Positions 12,401-24,500 of a stretch of DNA of 64,000 bases are shown one piece after another. The translations under genes and the position numbers were made by a program. Each line of letters opens with the position of its first letter. The first letter of the stretch is position 1. The DNA comes from Theileria orientalis strain Shintoku. Lineage: Eukaryota > Apicomplexa > Aconoidasida > Piroplasmida > Theileriidae. The stretch spans positions 1,364,001 through 1,428,000 of the forward strand of contig NC_025263.1 in the NCBI RefSeq assembly GCF_000740895.1, given 5' to 3'. The notes beneath the pieces were generated by a model. That model was not told the DNA's origin, made no database searches, and saw nothing but the letters and a program-made list of their open reading frames with translations.

Positions 12401-13489
12401 AGCCAGGAAGTACGTTCCAAGCATACGGAACGGAAGACGAGTCGGACACGATGACAGAGGTACGACGACTGACGCCAGTATGATTGACTATTACCGCAGA
12501 TCAATAAAATACACTCGACACAGGACGAAATGAATAGAATCCTGACGGAGAGAATGAGTGAGGCTCTAAAGGGACTAGATAAGGTAAACGAGAGAGTAGC
12601 ATTATGTTGTAGAACGAGGAGAACGATAGCGTCAAGTACGTGCCAGCGCTAGTGAGAAGTGACGTAAAAGCGATGGCGGAGGCAATAAAAGTAGCAGTAG
12701 AAAAACTCAAGTGCATAGGAGTCAGCAGAACATGTAAATACAAGGTGCTGGAAGCGAACATAGGGAACTTGAAGCAGGTGCGTAAACCAGTGGAAGTAAC
12801 AGGGCGAGTAGGACGATGTGGGAGTACTGGAAGGGAATGGGCTGGTGGTAGCATGTAACTCGCCCATATCGAACACACTCGAGGTAATTATTGCGTTAGT
12901 AGGAACTTTGGTAGCCATATGATTGATAGCATGGATAGTAAACAATAAATATTCGCACACGTCAGTGGTAATGATGAATTATTCAGACAAAACTTGGAAA
13001 ACAAGGCATCAAGGTGGTAACTGGAGACAATATAGTGGATATTGTGAAGAAGGTGGAGGAAGAGTTGCCGGAGTACCTGGGAGAAAAGAAGCTGGGAAGA
13101 CTGGTGGGAACAGCCAAAATACTTAAACTGTTCGAAGCATCAAAGGTAAATACAGGATACGAGTGATGAAAACACAGCTAAAAGTAGAACAATATGGGAT
13201 AAAAATAACAACTAATTTTTTTAGAAGAGAAAAGCGGCAGGATGTGTGGTGACCTTTGGAAGGCTGGAGCCGAGCTACGATTTCAGAGTCATGAGGGGCG
13301 ATAAATTTCTATACTACGTAAGAACCACTAAATAGACTAATTTTAATAAATTAACAGGGGAAAATATCCTCACTGAGAAGAACCACGGAGGAAGCTTCAG
13401 AAATACTCGAAACTGAGTCTTGTGGGATCACATTCCAGGATTTTAACGACTTTAAAGTGGGAGATGTGATCGAAGCATATGTAGATTAA
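9433..13489 (+). CDS. Organellar translation initiation factor IF-2 with extended N-terminus
   Basis: About eleven exons. A hydrophobic leader (LLTWLYYIFFIKAVLSV, residues 16-32) suggests entry to the secretory path, as for apicoplast proteins. Next come a low-complexity H/Q/P/M region and an unusual region with S1/OB-like pattern (about 10190-10900). An IF2-N segment follows (TLREFVRRIRGDLKVVMSYI, about 11140), then the GTPase domain with P-loop GGPEEGKS (11584), DTPGNE (11701) and TKLD (11863). Domain II has NKGTLK joined by splicing to KGDNLV. Domain III is in 12640-13120, and domain IV ends FNDFKVGDVIEAYVD at 13489. IF-2 places initiator tRNA on the small ribosomal subunit. The histidine of the usual DTPGHE is Asn here. 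Family firm; compartment inferred. Confidence 0.82.
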
Positions 13490-13551
13490 TTTAGTAAAAA
13501 TATACTGCTTGTTTGTGTATAATTTAAAACAGAGTCTTAATATTCGTGCCA

Positions 13552-14397
13552 ATGTCGACTACACATCCGACGAACGTAACCACTGAGTGGGACGACATAC
13601 AGAGGAAGCACGGCAACCTGCCGAAGCTGGAAAAGGAGAAGACGAACGAGGAGCTGGACTCTGCGTTCGTGGAGAAGGCCGAGGAGGAGCTGCTGCGCGA
13701 GTCTCGGCTGAAGCAGTGGAAGAAGAAGTTGGCCGCGAGCAGGGCGCCGAGCTACGGAACCCCAGTGAACATAACGGCGAACAACTTCGTAGAGCAGGTG
13801 ACGAGCGCGTCGAAGCTGAGCAGAGCCGACGGTGACTCCGAGGACGAGGGCGACTCGAAGTTTGCGGACCTGTCGGAGAAGACGGGCTACTACGTGCCGG
13901 TGCTCCTCCTGGACGACAGCAAGGAGAGCGGCCTGCTGAGGCGGGCTTGGAGCATGCTGGCGAGGAGGTACCCCCAGGTCAAGTTCACCGTGGGATCGGC
14001 TACCAACGTGCTCAAGGTGGAAGGCAGCAGGGCAAGTCCCCCGTCCTCAATACTCCTGTACTTCTCAGGAAACTGCCTGCTGCAGAAGAACGTGTCCTCG
14101 CTCTTCAAGTTCAGCAGTTTTGAGGTGTCCGAGGGTACGGTGGAGGAGCGGCTGGCAGCCGCACTCGAGAGCCTGCTGAACGGAGTGCAGGGCCACTTGC
14201 CTCTCATAAGGCAGAGGAAGTGCGCCTCTTCAGACTCAGGCTCGGACTCGGATTCCGACTCAGAGTCAGACTTCTTGAAGTCGTCCGGGAAGGACCTGAA
14301 GAACGACTTTTTAAACAAGCTGACGAAGCCCAGCCTGAGCAGGTCTGAGAACTCAAAGGCGTACTCTTCGTGGATACTGGACAAGGCTCTAAATTAG
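13552..14397 (+). CDS. Phosducin-like protein (PDCL2/3, PLP2 type)
   Basis: Single exon. The ATG at 13552 is preferred to an upstream in-frame GTG. TTEWDDIQRKHGNLP is the N-terminal signature of phosducin-like proteins 2/3. A coiled, charged helix (LKQWKKKLAA) follows, then the thioredoxin-fold core (TPVNITANNFVEQVTSASK; YVPVLLLDDSKESGLLRRAW; YPQVKFTVGSATNVL; SILLYFSGNCLL). Known members chaperone actin and tubulin folding with the CCT complex. The C-terminal 75 residues are an added acidic Ser/Asp tract (SDSGSDSDSDSESD), rich in casein-kinase-2-type sites, then a Lys/Ser tail. It converges with TruA, only about 90 bp away. Confidence 0.85.
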   Translation: MSTTHPTNVTTEWDDIQRKHGNLPKLEKEKTNEELDSAFVEKAEEELLRESRLKQWKKKLAASRAPSYGTPVNITANNFVEQVTSASKLSRADGDSEDEGDSKFADLSEKTGYYVPVLLLDDSKESGLLRRAWSMLARRYPQVKFTVGSATNVLKVEGSRASPPSSILLYFSGNCLLQKNVSSLFKFSSFEVSEGTVEERLAAALESLLNGVQGHLPLIRQRKCASSDSGSDSDSDSESDFLKSSGKDLKNDFLNKLTKPSLSRSENSKAYSSWILDKALN

Positions 14398-14488
14398 CGC
14401 TAAGAGAAACCAGTGCGTCATTTGAACAATGTCAATGTGTACTTGTATGGGTGCCTTATAGAATATGCATACACACGTATTCAATACA

Positions 14489-16265
14489 TTAACGGCTCAA
14501 CACACTGTTTAGGCGTTCGTAGTACCTTTTCTTGGATTCGTCTATCCTGTCCTGCACATCCTTGTTGAAATACACCTCCTTCAAATACAGGCCGTGAGCA
14601 GGGGCGTAAGGCACGTTTGGGATCTCAGATCCTGTTTCCAAAGTCGCTTTAATTTGGTCAGGCTTAATTACGTTAAATCCAGCCTAAGTATAATACTAAC
14701 AAATAAAGTTACCAGGATCAAGTGACTGACGATGCACCTGACCATTTTATACAGGAATCTATTCCCCTTGACAACGATATCAATTCTAAAGATAATTATT
14801 CGAGAAAACAGTGAACGTGAATATCAACTCAGAATTATACACGTACATACGAGTAAACATACAGACGTACTTGTCATTTGGGTTATTCACGAATTCAATG
14901 CTGTTAATTGTACATATTGGATCAATCAGGTGGCTGCGTTCATTGCCCTTACTGGCCTTTCTATATCCCTAAAAGATAATGAGTGTCGTCATCGTTGATG
15001 ATGCTGTACACTAAAGCCAATGGCTGATTCGCACCTCAAAGTTATGGGTTCCATGGAACACCTTGCCTGCCTCCTCCAACTTTTCAAACGAAAACTCAGT
15101 CCTCACTTTGTTGTATTCTGTTAATTCATTATTAATTACAACTTTGGCTGTATAAATACTAACTTCTTAGCAGTGTGTTTAAAAAATGCTTGTCTGACAT
15201 AATCTGCCAATAGTAATTCCTTTCGAACAGCGAGGGATCCGACGACATGTCCACTTTGTAAATGTAACACTTGCCAATGTTATTATGTCTAACGTTAAAC
15301 TACAAAGTTTATTAGTTGTTGCTGCTTGTTTGTAGTTGCAACGTGTTAAAATTGGAAAGTGTTAGTAATTGCGACATGGAATGCTACTATTTTACTACTT
15401 AGTCTACTAAACGTTCGTATCTAACAGTTTACTCTGGGCGTCGGTGGAATTGTCACTGACGTGACTCTAATGTCTTCTGGAAGTCTCTTATTCAGCGCGT
15501 CTTGGAATTCTTCCAGGCTTTTGAAATTAAATTCCCGGTCAAACGACAAATACTGGCACGCCTGCGACATCATTGTTGCAGTTTCACACTTACTGCTCCC
15601 ATCGAATGCACACCTCTGTCGGTTCTGCTTGCGGCAATCATGGTAAATCTGTTTGCGTACTCCTCAGCCTCTTCAAACTCATTACTAGTGGGTGCACTAG
15701 TATCTTTTGACGAGTCCTCCGACTTCAGCCTTTTCAATAATTCCTCGGACCTCGCCAGTTTAAACTTCCTTTTATTGCCAAAATAGCCATGTATTAGTGT
15801 TATTGTCTTCATTAATTCGTTTGAAACGGAACTTAGACTTGCGTCGGTGCAATTTACGGGGATGCCGTATTCAGTTAGGAAAACCATTGGACCAGACATT
15901 CCGAAATAGTAAGTTCCATCGTATGAAACGGTGAGCAGCAGGTTCGTTTTCGCTCTTTCAGTGGCCAGTTTTGTGGAATCCTCAGCCAATTCAGGAGAAT
16001 CTTTCGTCATTGTGTCAACAGCCAATGTATCAACACATTTATCAACTGATTTGTTTTGAGTAATATATTTATTTGGTTTATGCGATTGGTTTAAAAATAA
16101 AAATGGCGATTTTTTGTTTAATATGTTTACTTTATGTTTCGTATTGCAAAAATTATGAGAAATGGTACATATACAGAACAATGGCCTAAAATGGTTCAAA
16201 TGATAACAATAATGTACATAAATAATTATTATAAGTAAAATGAATGAATAGGCTTTTAGTATCAT
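14489..16265 (-). CDS. tRNA pseudouridine synthase A (TruA family) with secretory leader
   Basis: Six or so exons on the minus strand. The first exon starts MILKAYSFILLIIIIYVHYC, a clear signal peptide. It is followed by a Lys/Asn-rich stretch like an apicoplast transit peptide, then the TruA core: LLLTVSYDGTYYFG and the catalytic ASRTDRGVHSMGA, whose Asp is the nucleophile. The second exon begins CQYLSFDREFNF after an intron GTAAGT..GCAG. Later exons give GKCYIYKVDMSSD, NRFLYKMVRCIVSHLI and the closing VPYAPAHGLYLKEVYF before the stop at 14489. TruA converts uridines at tRNA positions 38-40 to pseudouridine. Insertions between the core blocks are lineage-specific. Targeting is inferred from the leader. 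Confidence 0.85.
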
Positions 16266-16962
16266 CTATATTTTTAGATGAAACTGTATTATATAATACA
16301 TAAATACTGAAATTAATGTGCAAAATATATTAGGGTATGTGTGGCATTAAATGTCAAATTTAAAATATATCAACAATATACACAATGAAAAGATTAAATA
16401 TAAATGCAATCTTCGTTTAATTCTCGAATAAATTGAAATAAATTAAATTCTTAGCAACTAAAGGTGTAAATAATAATCAACTTATGATTAAACATTTAAA
16501 ATTCTAAATATTAAAACAATCTTACATAATTAACAAATAATTGTCAATTGTGTAAATCACATGGATAATTTGTGTATTATCTGTTACAAATGTATATTAT
16601 TTTCTAGATGGGGGCCATAGTGAGGTATATATTGATATCAAATAATACACAGAAAATATATATCTATTCAATTAACATTTTCCACATTCATTATTTTTTG
16701 AATTGTGTTCTTTGTTTTGTACAATCGATTATTAGTTATAAGTGAAGAAGACAATTTTATAGGTATGACTCAAGATATCTACTTATTTCCACATGCTCCT
16801 TATTTTTTTATTTTATTTAGTTACTATATTTATTATAAATTAAAATATCAGCTATTCTATATTAATTTATGTTTTGTATAACTGTACTATGATTATGTGG
16901 TTAATTTACCTATATAGTTAATATTATATTTGAGTGTGCTTTAAAATCTTCTTCAGGCTATC
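16266..16962. other. AT-rich divergent promoter region (TruA / uS11)
   Basis: About 700 bp of very AT-rich DNA between divergent starts. A possible acceptor (CTTCAG) just before the uS11 ATG hints at a 5' UTR intron. No ORF or RNA gene seen. Confidence 0.55.
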
Positions 16963-17537
16963 ATGAGTTCCGCAAAGAGAGCTGCCGTAACAGAGGCTCC
17001 AACCACTTTGGGCCCTCAAGCAAAGGGTGAACATGTATTCGGAGTGGCACACGTATTCGCATCATTCAACGATACATTCATCCATATCACTGATTTATCA
17101 GGAAGGGAAACTCTGGTCAGAGTGACAGGTATGCTTGATTGCCTTACAATATAAAAATAAATAACCTAGGAGGAATGAAAGTTAAGGCCGATCGTGACGA
17201 ATCAAGCCCATACGCAGCTATGATGGCAGCTCAAGACGCTGCAGCCAGAGCAAAAGAGCTCGGAATCACAGCTGTGCACGTCAAACTTCGCGCGACTGGA
17301 GGAACAAGATCGAAAACTCCCGGACCTGGGGCACAGTCAGCTTTAAGGTAACATATTTGTGCTTATTTATGAGTTTTATTTTAATGTTATTCTAGATTTT
17401 AGATTTAAAATACAATATTATAAATATTTAGGTCTCTTGCACGTTCTGGTCTTAAAATAGGAAGAATTGAGGACGTAACTCCAATTCCAACAGATTCTAC
17501 CAGAAGGAAGTGCGGTAGAAGAGGAAGAAGATTGTAG
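16963..17537 (+). CDS. RPS14: 40S ribosomal protein uS11 (RPS14)
   Basis: Three exons: 16963-about 17127, about 17170-17347, and about 17432-17537. The product contains the family blocks [40 protein letters not shown] and [20 protein letters not shown]. It ends with [20 protein letters not shown] and a Leu. Length of about 150 residues is normal. uS11 lies on the platform of the small subunit near the mRNA exit site. No organellar leader, so cytosolic. Confidence 0.97.
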
Positions 17538-18582
17538 TTTTACAATATTTTCATAATTTTACTACGAAACATAAGATGTACATGGCAAATATTATGAAGT
17601 TTGATAATGATGATTATTACGAATGTTGCATAAAAGAAATTTGGATCACTTTGATTCGCGATTAAAAAACTAGTTATTGAATACTTTGTAAAAGTGAATA
17701 ATAATTATATAATAAATGTTTGAATAATTATCAATGAGGTTATATATAGTTACAGAATAAGTTAATGAGTTAGTGTGTGATTCTACACACTGATACATAA
17801 CTTTGTAAACATTAGGTTTATATTTCAAAATGGAAAAATTTAAGTCTTAAAGACGTCGGTAAATCACGATTTATAGGTATTTAACGAATTAAATTAAGAT
17901 TGCACTTAAACGCACATCAGCTCTGCCTAACGAGAATCTACATGTGATATGGAGAATTTGGGACTAAGATAGCATCAAATCTCACAAATAAAGTGTAATA
18001 GTTTGTATTAAAGCAAAATTACTCAAATTATGCAGTTTTGTTGTTAGTTTTAATATTATTTGTAACAATATATATTTGAATGTGCATTAGACAGGTTCGA
18101 AATCAGGATTTGGCTAAAGTTAAGGTATTTTACCAATAGAATTCTAGATTAAACAGAGTTGTTTATTGTTTTCTTCTAAATCTCATTCATATAAGTCTAT
18201 TTTACCTTTTAAATTTGTCATAATATTAGCAATTGTCTAATATAGTCAAAAAGTAATTATTCTCAACCATAATTTAGTTATTTTTGATACGAAATAGCTT
18301 AAATTTAACAAATTTAATTGTTATTTATGGCAAATTTAAATGTGAACACATTTAGTTGTTACACATTTGACATCATTCATTTCTCTGAATAATAAATTTT
18401 TCAGATATAAATCCAAGATATATTTGGTTTAAAAGACTAGATTGTGATCAATTTGGATGTTTTAAATGGTTTTTATGTGAAAATAAATTTTAATTTTCGA
18501 AAGATGATTAATATAAACTGATTGTTTGTTAGTCATGCTTTCATTATCGGTTGCTGTTATTAATATCTATGAATAAATTTCA
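17538..18582. other. AT-rich 1-kb spacer upstream of the giant secreted protein
   Basis: Dominated by A/T runs with scattered stop codons in all frames. No tRNA box motifs or long repeats were recognised. It probably holds the uS11 3' UTR and the promoter of the giant gene. Confidence 0.5.
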
Positions 18583-21500
18583 ATGATGTTGGAATTTAGT
18601 CATTCTGGTGTTAGGAAAAGAAGTTGTAACGGATTTTCTTTACACAGGAAGCATGTGTATAATAAAAAGTTAAGCATCCCTATAGCACTAAGATTCTTCT
18701 ACCTTCCATTACTCATTTACGTGTTGGCAAGTAAACACTTTTTGAATGGAGTAAAAGCTGCAAATGATGGGTCGAGTAAGTTTGCGACATGTGATAATGT
18801 TCATCAGGTCTTGCGTTTAGTATAGACGCCTCGCCTTTGTACATTAATGAAGATCATTTGGAAGGAATCAGCTTCCTCCAGGTACTGGCTATTTATAATA
18901 ATGGAATTTTCAGGAGGGAGGAAGGGTTTTGGAGAAAAGTAGCAAGTTCTTGAGAAAGAAATTTGGCTATGAAGATTCAGATTCTGACAGCGACGATGAA
19001 AGCAACTCTCACCGGGAGGCCGCCCACCCTAGTCAGACCCGGAGTGCCCCGTTTCAACAACATGAGCAACGCAGAGTACCGAACCACGCATCCGGAGGAA
19101 TTGACGACGATTCTCCGTTTGCTAGGGAGTTGAAACGATCCAGCTTTCATGATCACCTTAACCATAAAGTGTCCGCAGGGGATGATTTGAAGTTTACCAA
19201 GGCTGGCGAGGAAGTGTTTAGAAACTTTAAGGATCTACAAGCACCAAAGTTTACAGTAAGTTTTTTGTGATTGTGGCTTTAGATTATTTAAGTATATATG
19301 TGATTAAATTCTCAAGTTATTCAAACAAAAATCACTTGCAGTTTCATCCTCACGAAAAGCACACGTTTAAAAACGTTGTGATTGAAAGAGACACCGATGT
19401 TCTCGACTTGAGGCAGAAGAATGGAATACTGTCTGCCAAGTTTAAGATCGATACTATAGACGACAACTCTCTGAGGCTGCTGGATCACTTGTCAAAGAAT
19501 ACAGCAAGTTGCACAGTAAAATGGGTATCACTTTCAAAGGACAAAAACACAGGCCAGATTCACATGGACTGTAAGTTCGACGTAAAGGCTCAGGGATTCT
19601 CTGGAGATGTAAGTTTATCAGTGAATCAAACACTGTGTAGACGCCAATCAAGGTTAAAATCGAGGGATTTTTCTCAAGAGTTCTGAACGATATAAATTTG
19701 TCGACGGATGGAATGACGTTTCATGAGCAGTTTAACAATGCTCTCAGCTTCAAAACGGAGGTTATGAAGGCGCTGGGACTGGACCCTCTTCATGAATGTT
19801 CAATAATTAAAGTAAACGGCAAAAAGTTTAGTATAGATGAAAAGGCGTTTAGATTTATGACTCACTTAGTAGACGATGGAATTAAAAATGTAATAGTGAT
19901 AGTAAGACCGTCAATTAGGCTCTTGATCCACATCAAGAGGCCGTTCTCAGGAGTAATTGAGAGCTACACTCACGATGCAGGATACATGACAATAAAGGAA
20001 TACAAAAATATGTTACTGTGGAGAGAAAGAGCGGAAAAGTTTTGCAGTAAAATCACCAAGGACGACTCAGCGAGATACGCCCTCGTAGGCATCAACGACA
20101 AGTTCATGGACCTGAACAACTACTTCTTCCACACGTTCAGAGACTATCCCACTGAGCTGATCACAGTGTTGACGTTCATGCCATACGTGATTATCAACTT
20201 TTACTCGCTAGAAAAGTTAGTTGTCTCTAAGCAGTTCGCACCATTCCACAATCTCAAGGGCATTTTGGAGTTCGGCAAGACCATGATCACCAATTTTAAC
20301 AAAAACCTAAACATAAACAACCCTGACTACAGAGTGTACTCGTACTCGATTCAAGGTTGTTATGAAGAGAATAGGGACCTTTCCCTTCTGGTAAAGAATA
20401 ATGGGATAAAAACAATGCCCATGATTCCACTCTCTGAAACATGCACGAACAGGGACACCAACGTGCTCAACCTGTATTTTTTGAACCACAGGCCAACTAT
20501 GTTCAACTTTGAGGCGGAGGTGTACGGGCCAGATGGAAGTCCAATATCTACCTACAAAATTGCAATGAACTACGACCCTCGCGCAAGGCTTTCTTATCTG
20601 AAGGAGGAGGTTCTTAGCAGGCTCCTGAGAGACGGCCACTTAGTCTCCTCCAGTGAGCTGTTTTTCATTAAACTGGCAAACAGGAAAGGACAGAACGCAA
20701 CGGATGACATGCTCATCAACGACGTTATCGACGTGGTAGAGGAGCAGAAAACGTCGATCCCCCCTAAGTTTAGGATCGCAGTGAATCCGAGATTTGACGT
20801 AGTGTATAGAGGAAAGGATGGCGGATACGAAAAGTTCAGAATAGATATGAACAAAACTAATCCGACAAGGAAAGACTTCACAGATGCAGTGGACGCAGAG
20901 TTGCACGAGAAGCATCTGTTGGGACCAGACGAACACATACACACTGTGAAACTGCATCCCAGAAACCCGAAGAAGAATAAGGTCAACTTTAATGTGGACA
21001 TAAGGAGCGACGACGACGGCCACTTCCCAGCGGGGCTGAGAGCCGATGAGATCGCAGCGGAGACTGACCTGAGGATGAAGATACCGGTGGAGTTCGTGCG
21101 CGACAACGGAAAAGTAATTAAGTTTACAATCAATGCAGACTACGGAGCGTCTGATGATGAGATAGAGCGTCTGATAAGGAACGAGCTTAGGAAGAAGGGC
21201 TACAAGAAGGACATACCTGGTCTCCACTTCGACGTGAGGAACTCGAAGCACAATGACCTTCACGAGTTCTGGGAAGGAGGACCTGACGTAGACAGGTTTG
21301 TAATCAACACTGAGCTCGCGAGCGAAGTGGAAGTGGACGGGGATGTCCACGGAATGCCTTTTACGACTCACGTGAAGGTGCACCCGAGGGAGACCATGGA
21401 TCAGCTGAACGAGGACGTGTTGAGGAGAGTGAGGCAGAATCCGAAGATTAGAGCATGGTTAGATGAGGACCCATCTAGGGAGAGTGAGGTGTACACAGTG

Positions 21501-24500
21501 GTCTCTGACATGAATGGCAGAGTCTACGACGACGACGAGTTGGGAAGCAACGGGCTGTACAACAGCAGCGGCAGGATAAGAATAGGAGTGTCGGATCATC
21601 CCTTTGAAATGGTATGGAAAAATCCAGCAACAGGAGAAGAAGTGAGTTTTTGCCTGTCTAAGAGGCCAGACGGAAGGTGCAGGCCGCTGCCGCCGAAGCT
21701 GGTCAAGTTCCCAATTCAGGACTTCATAGACCACCTTATCAAGGTGATGAAGAAGGAGGGGAAGTACGAGGAGCACGTTGCAAAGCCAGTGAGAGCAGGC
21801 CGCATGTTTACGCCGAACATAAGGCTCAAGGAGGTGCGCACAGCCGACGGTCGAAGGTACAACTGCGCAGAGCTGCCTGAGGACGCGAACTTCACCTTGC
21901 TGGAGTACGCCTTCGATCTGCAGGTGTCGGACATAAGGGCGATGGTGTTCAGCCTGATGACAGCAGATGAGCTCGAGAACCTCCACGAGCGCCAGAAGTC
22001 CAACAGGAGGTACAAGGTGGTGATAAACAAGGACTCTGGCGACAGGGAGTCTCACCTGGTGACCACGGACGACTACAGTCCAGCTGAGCTGAGGAACTTG
22101 ATATACAAGAACTTCTCATCAGTGCCGTCGGACGCGACGATCGACGACCTGAAGTTCTACGACGACGCTGACCACGAAGTGGACTACGAGCACTTCACGA
22201 AGAGGCCGAAGCAGAACGAGACTCTGAGAGTGAAGTTTTCGATGAAGGACGACAGTCCGAGGCCGCCGATGCCAGAGTTCGACGACGTGGTGATCCAGCC
22301 GAAGCCTTACGAGACGATAAGGGAGTACTTCCTTCGAGCGATAGAGGAGCCCTCGGACTTCGGCCTGTCGCCGATGCATTCGTACACCGTGGTGGGCATC
22401 GACGACAATGGCAACTATGTGCATGTCGACAACATGCTGGATGTTCCAATAAAGGACCTGAAGAACTTGAAGAAGGTGCAGTTCGTGAAGAAGCCAGCAG
22501 TGAGGCCTGACGCGAACCCGGAGATATACTACAGCGACAGGCTCCCGGATCAGTCGCCGAACGTGGTCACGGTGGAGTTCGACAGCAGCAAGGAGAGCGT
22601 GCCCTCGCTCAACTCTAAGATCAGGAACTTCCTGATCCAAGTGCCCCCTGAGCAGATGGGCCACGTTACAATCGAAGCAGACGGAACGAAGTTGAAGTGT
22701 TCGCTTGAAACACTGAGGGACGCGTACATGATAAAGAACTTGACACTGGAGAAGCTGATGGCGCTGTGTCAAGGAGTGGACAGACAGAAGGGGTTCAACC
22801 ATCTGAAGATGAACCTGAACTTGTCTCCAGAGGAGATGAAGAAGAGTGAAACGTACAACTTGTTGGACGGCCTGGGAACTCCGGGCGGGTCCCCTATCGC
22901 AAACTTTACACTATATAAGGGCCAGACAGACCTGGGCCTGAGCACACTGGTGAAGGTTAACGTGGGCACGATGAATTCGCCAGTTGCCGACTTCTACACG
23001 AAGATGGTTCAGATGTTCGGCGACTCGATAAACAACATAAACGACATAGGCATATCACTGATAAAAAACGGAAGAATGTATCCTTGTAACAACTCTAAGA
23101 CGCTGCGGGGCCTGAAGGAGTTCAGCAAGGCAACCCTGGCCAAAATATTCCAAATCTGCGGGCTGCCAGCGGTGATTCCCGAAAACGGGTCGTATTTCCA
23201 CTTCCACGTGAGCATAGACTTGAATGTTAGTCCCAAGTCAGGAGGAGCAACTTCAATGGGCAACACAGTCCCGTTGGACATATCCTACGACGAAGATGAT
23301 CGCATGACAAACGTACACTACCAGGAGAACTTGTACCCAGATATCGCAAACTACATAAACGATAACCCGGACATAGACGGGTCGAACCCGAGCAAGTACC
23401 GAGTGACGATAAGGGCTGAGGAGCCCAGCCACAACGTGATGACGAAGACGTACGAGATGAACGAGCTCCCGCACAACCTGACGATGCACGACATGTTCCC
23501 GGACACGAACGTGCAGGAGCTGAACATCACAATAGACAGCAAGGATGGGAACAACCTGGGTGGATGGAGGTCGGAGACAGTGCACCCAGTTAACGACTTC
23601 AAGTCCAATTTCGATGCACTAAAGAGGCAGATCATACTAAACCTGAAGACGATGCATGGAAACAGCCTCGACTCGCTAGACAGCTACGTGGTAAAGGTTG
23701 GAATAAACGGAGTAAAGCACCAGTGCCACATAGATAACCTATCGCAGCTAGTGTCAATGTCCCTAAAGGACTTCCTCAAGAACTGCGTGAACATCGAGAA
23801 CGTGAACAACAACCCTTCAATGTCATTCGGAGTCGGCTACGAGCCTAGGGTGAACGACGGGAAGAAGTTTAACGTGAAGGTGGTGTGCGGAGACAAGACA
23901 GTGTACTCAGTGCAAAACCTTAACATAAAGGACCCTATCCCCTCGGAGTTAATCGGAAAGTTGAAGGCCAAATACGGCGACGTGATGAATGGAATACAGT
24001 GGGGAGCGTACATAAACAAGGTGCAGGGAGACTGCCACTTCACAGGGATCCTGGACAAGGTGGATATGCGCTCAGTGCTTTCTCTGTGCGGAGTTAGCGA
24101 CTCCACACTGAACGCGTATGACGTGGTCTTCTACGACATGAACTACGAGACGTACAAGCTGTTCAACAGCAAGATGAATACACATGAGGGAGCAGGGGAG
24201 TTCCCGGATGTGCTGAAAATCTCTCAGACCGTGAGGGAGATGAAGTCCCCGGTGCGCATCAGCATGCCCTACAGCTACCACGGCCCAGACATTGAAGTGC
24301 GAGGAGATGAGACGCTTAACGACTTCGTGAGGCAAATAGTGAACAAAGAGGACGAGTTCAACCCAGGAAACCCCTTCAAAGTGAAGGTGCACACGAACAA
24401 CGGAACCTTCGGAGTAGACCAGCTGCCGAAGGGGGTGATAAACCACCCCTCTAGGGACCTGAACGGGAGCGTGTCGTTCATAATAGAGGACGACATGGAA

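Noticed and set aside
18090..18130. tRNA B-box-like GGTTCGAAATC
   Set aside because: No matching A-box at the right distance and no cloverleaf could be drawn.
16266..18582. Telomere- or centromere-like AT-rich DNA
   Set aside because: No (T)TTTAGGG-type repeats and no satellite; it is ordinary spacer flanking highly conserved ribosomal protein uS11.
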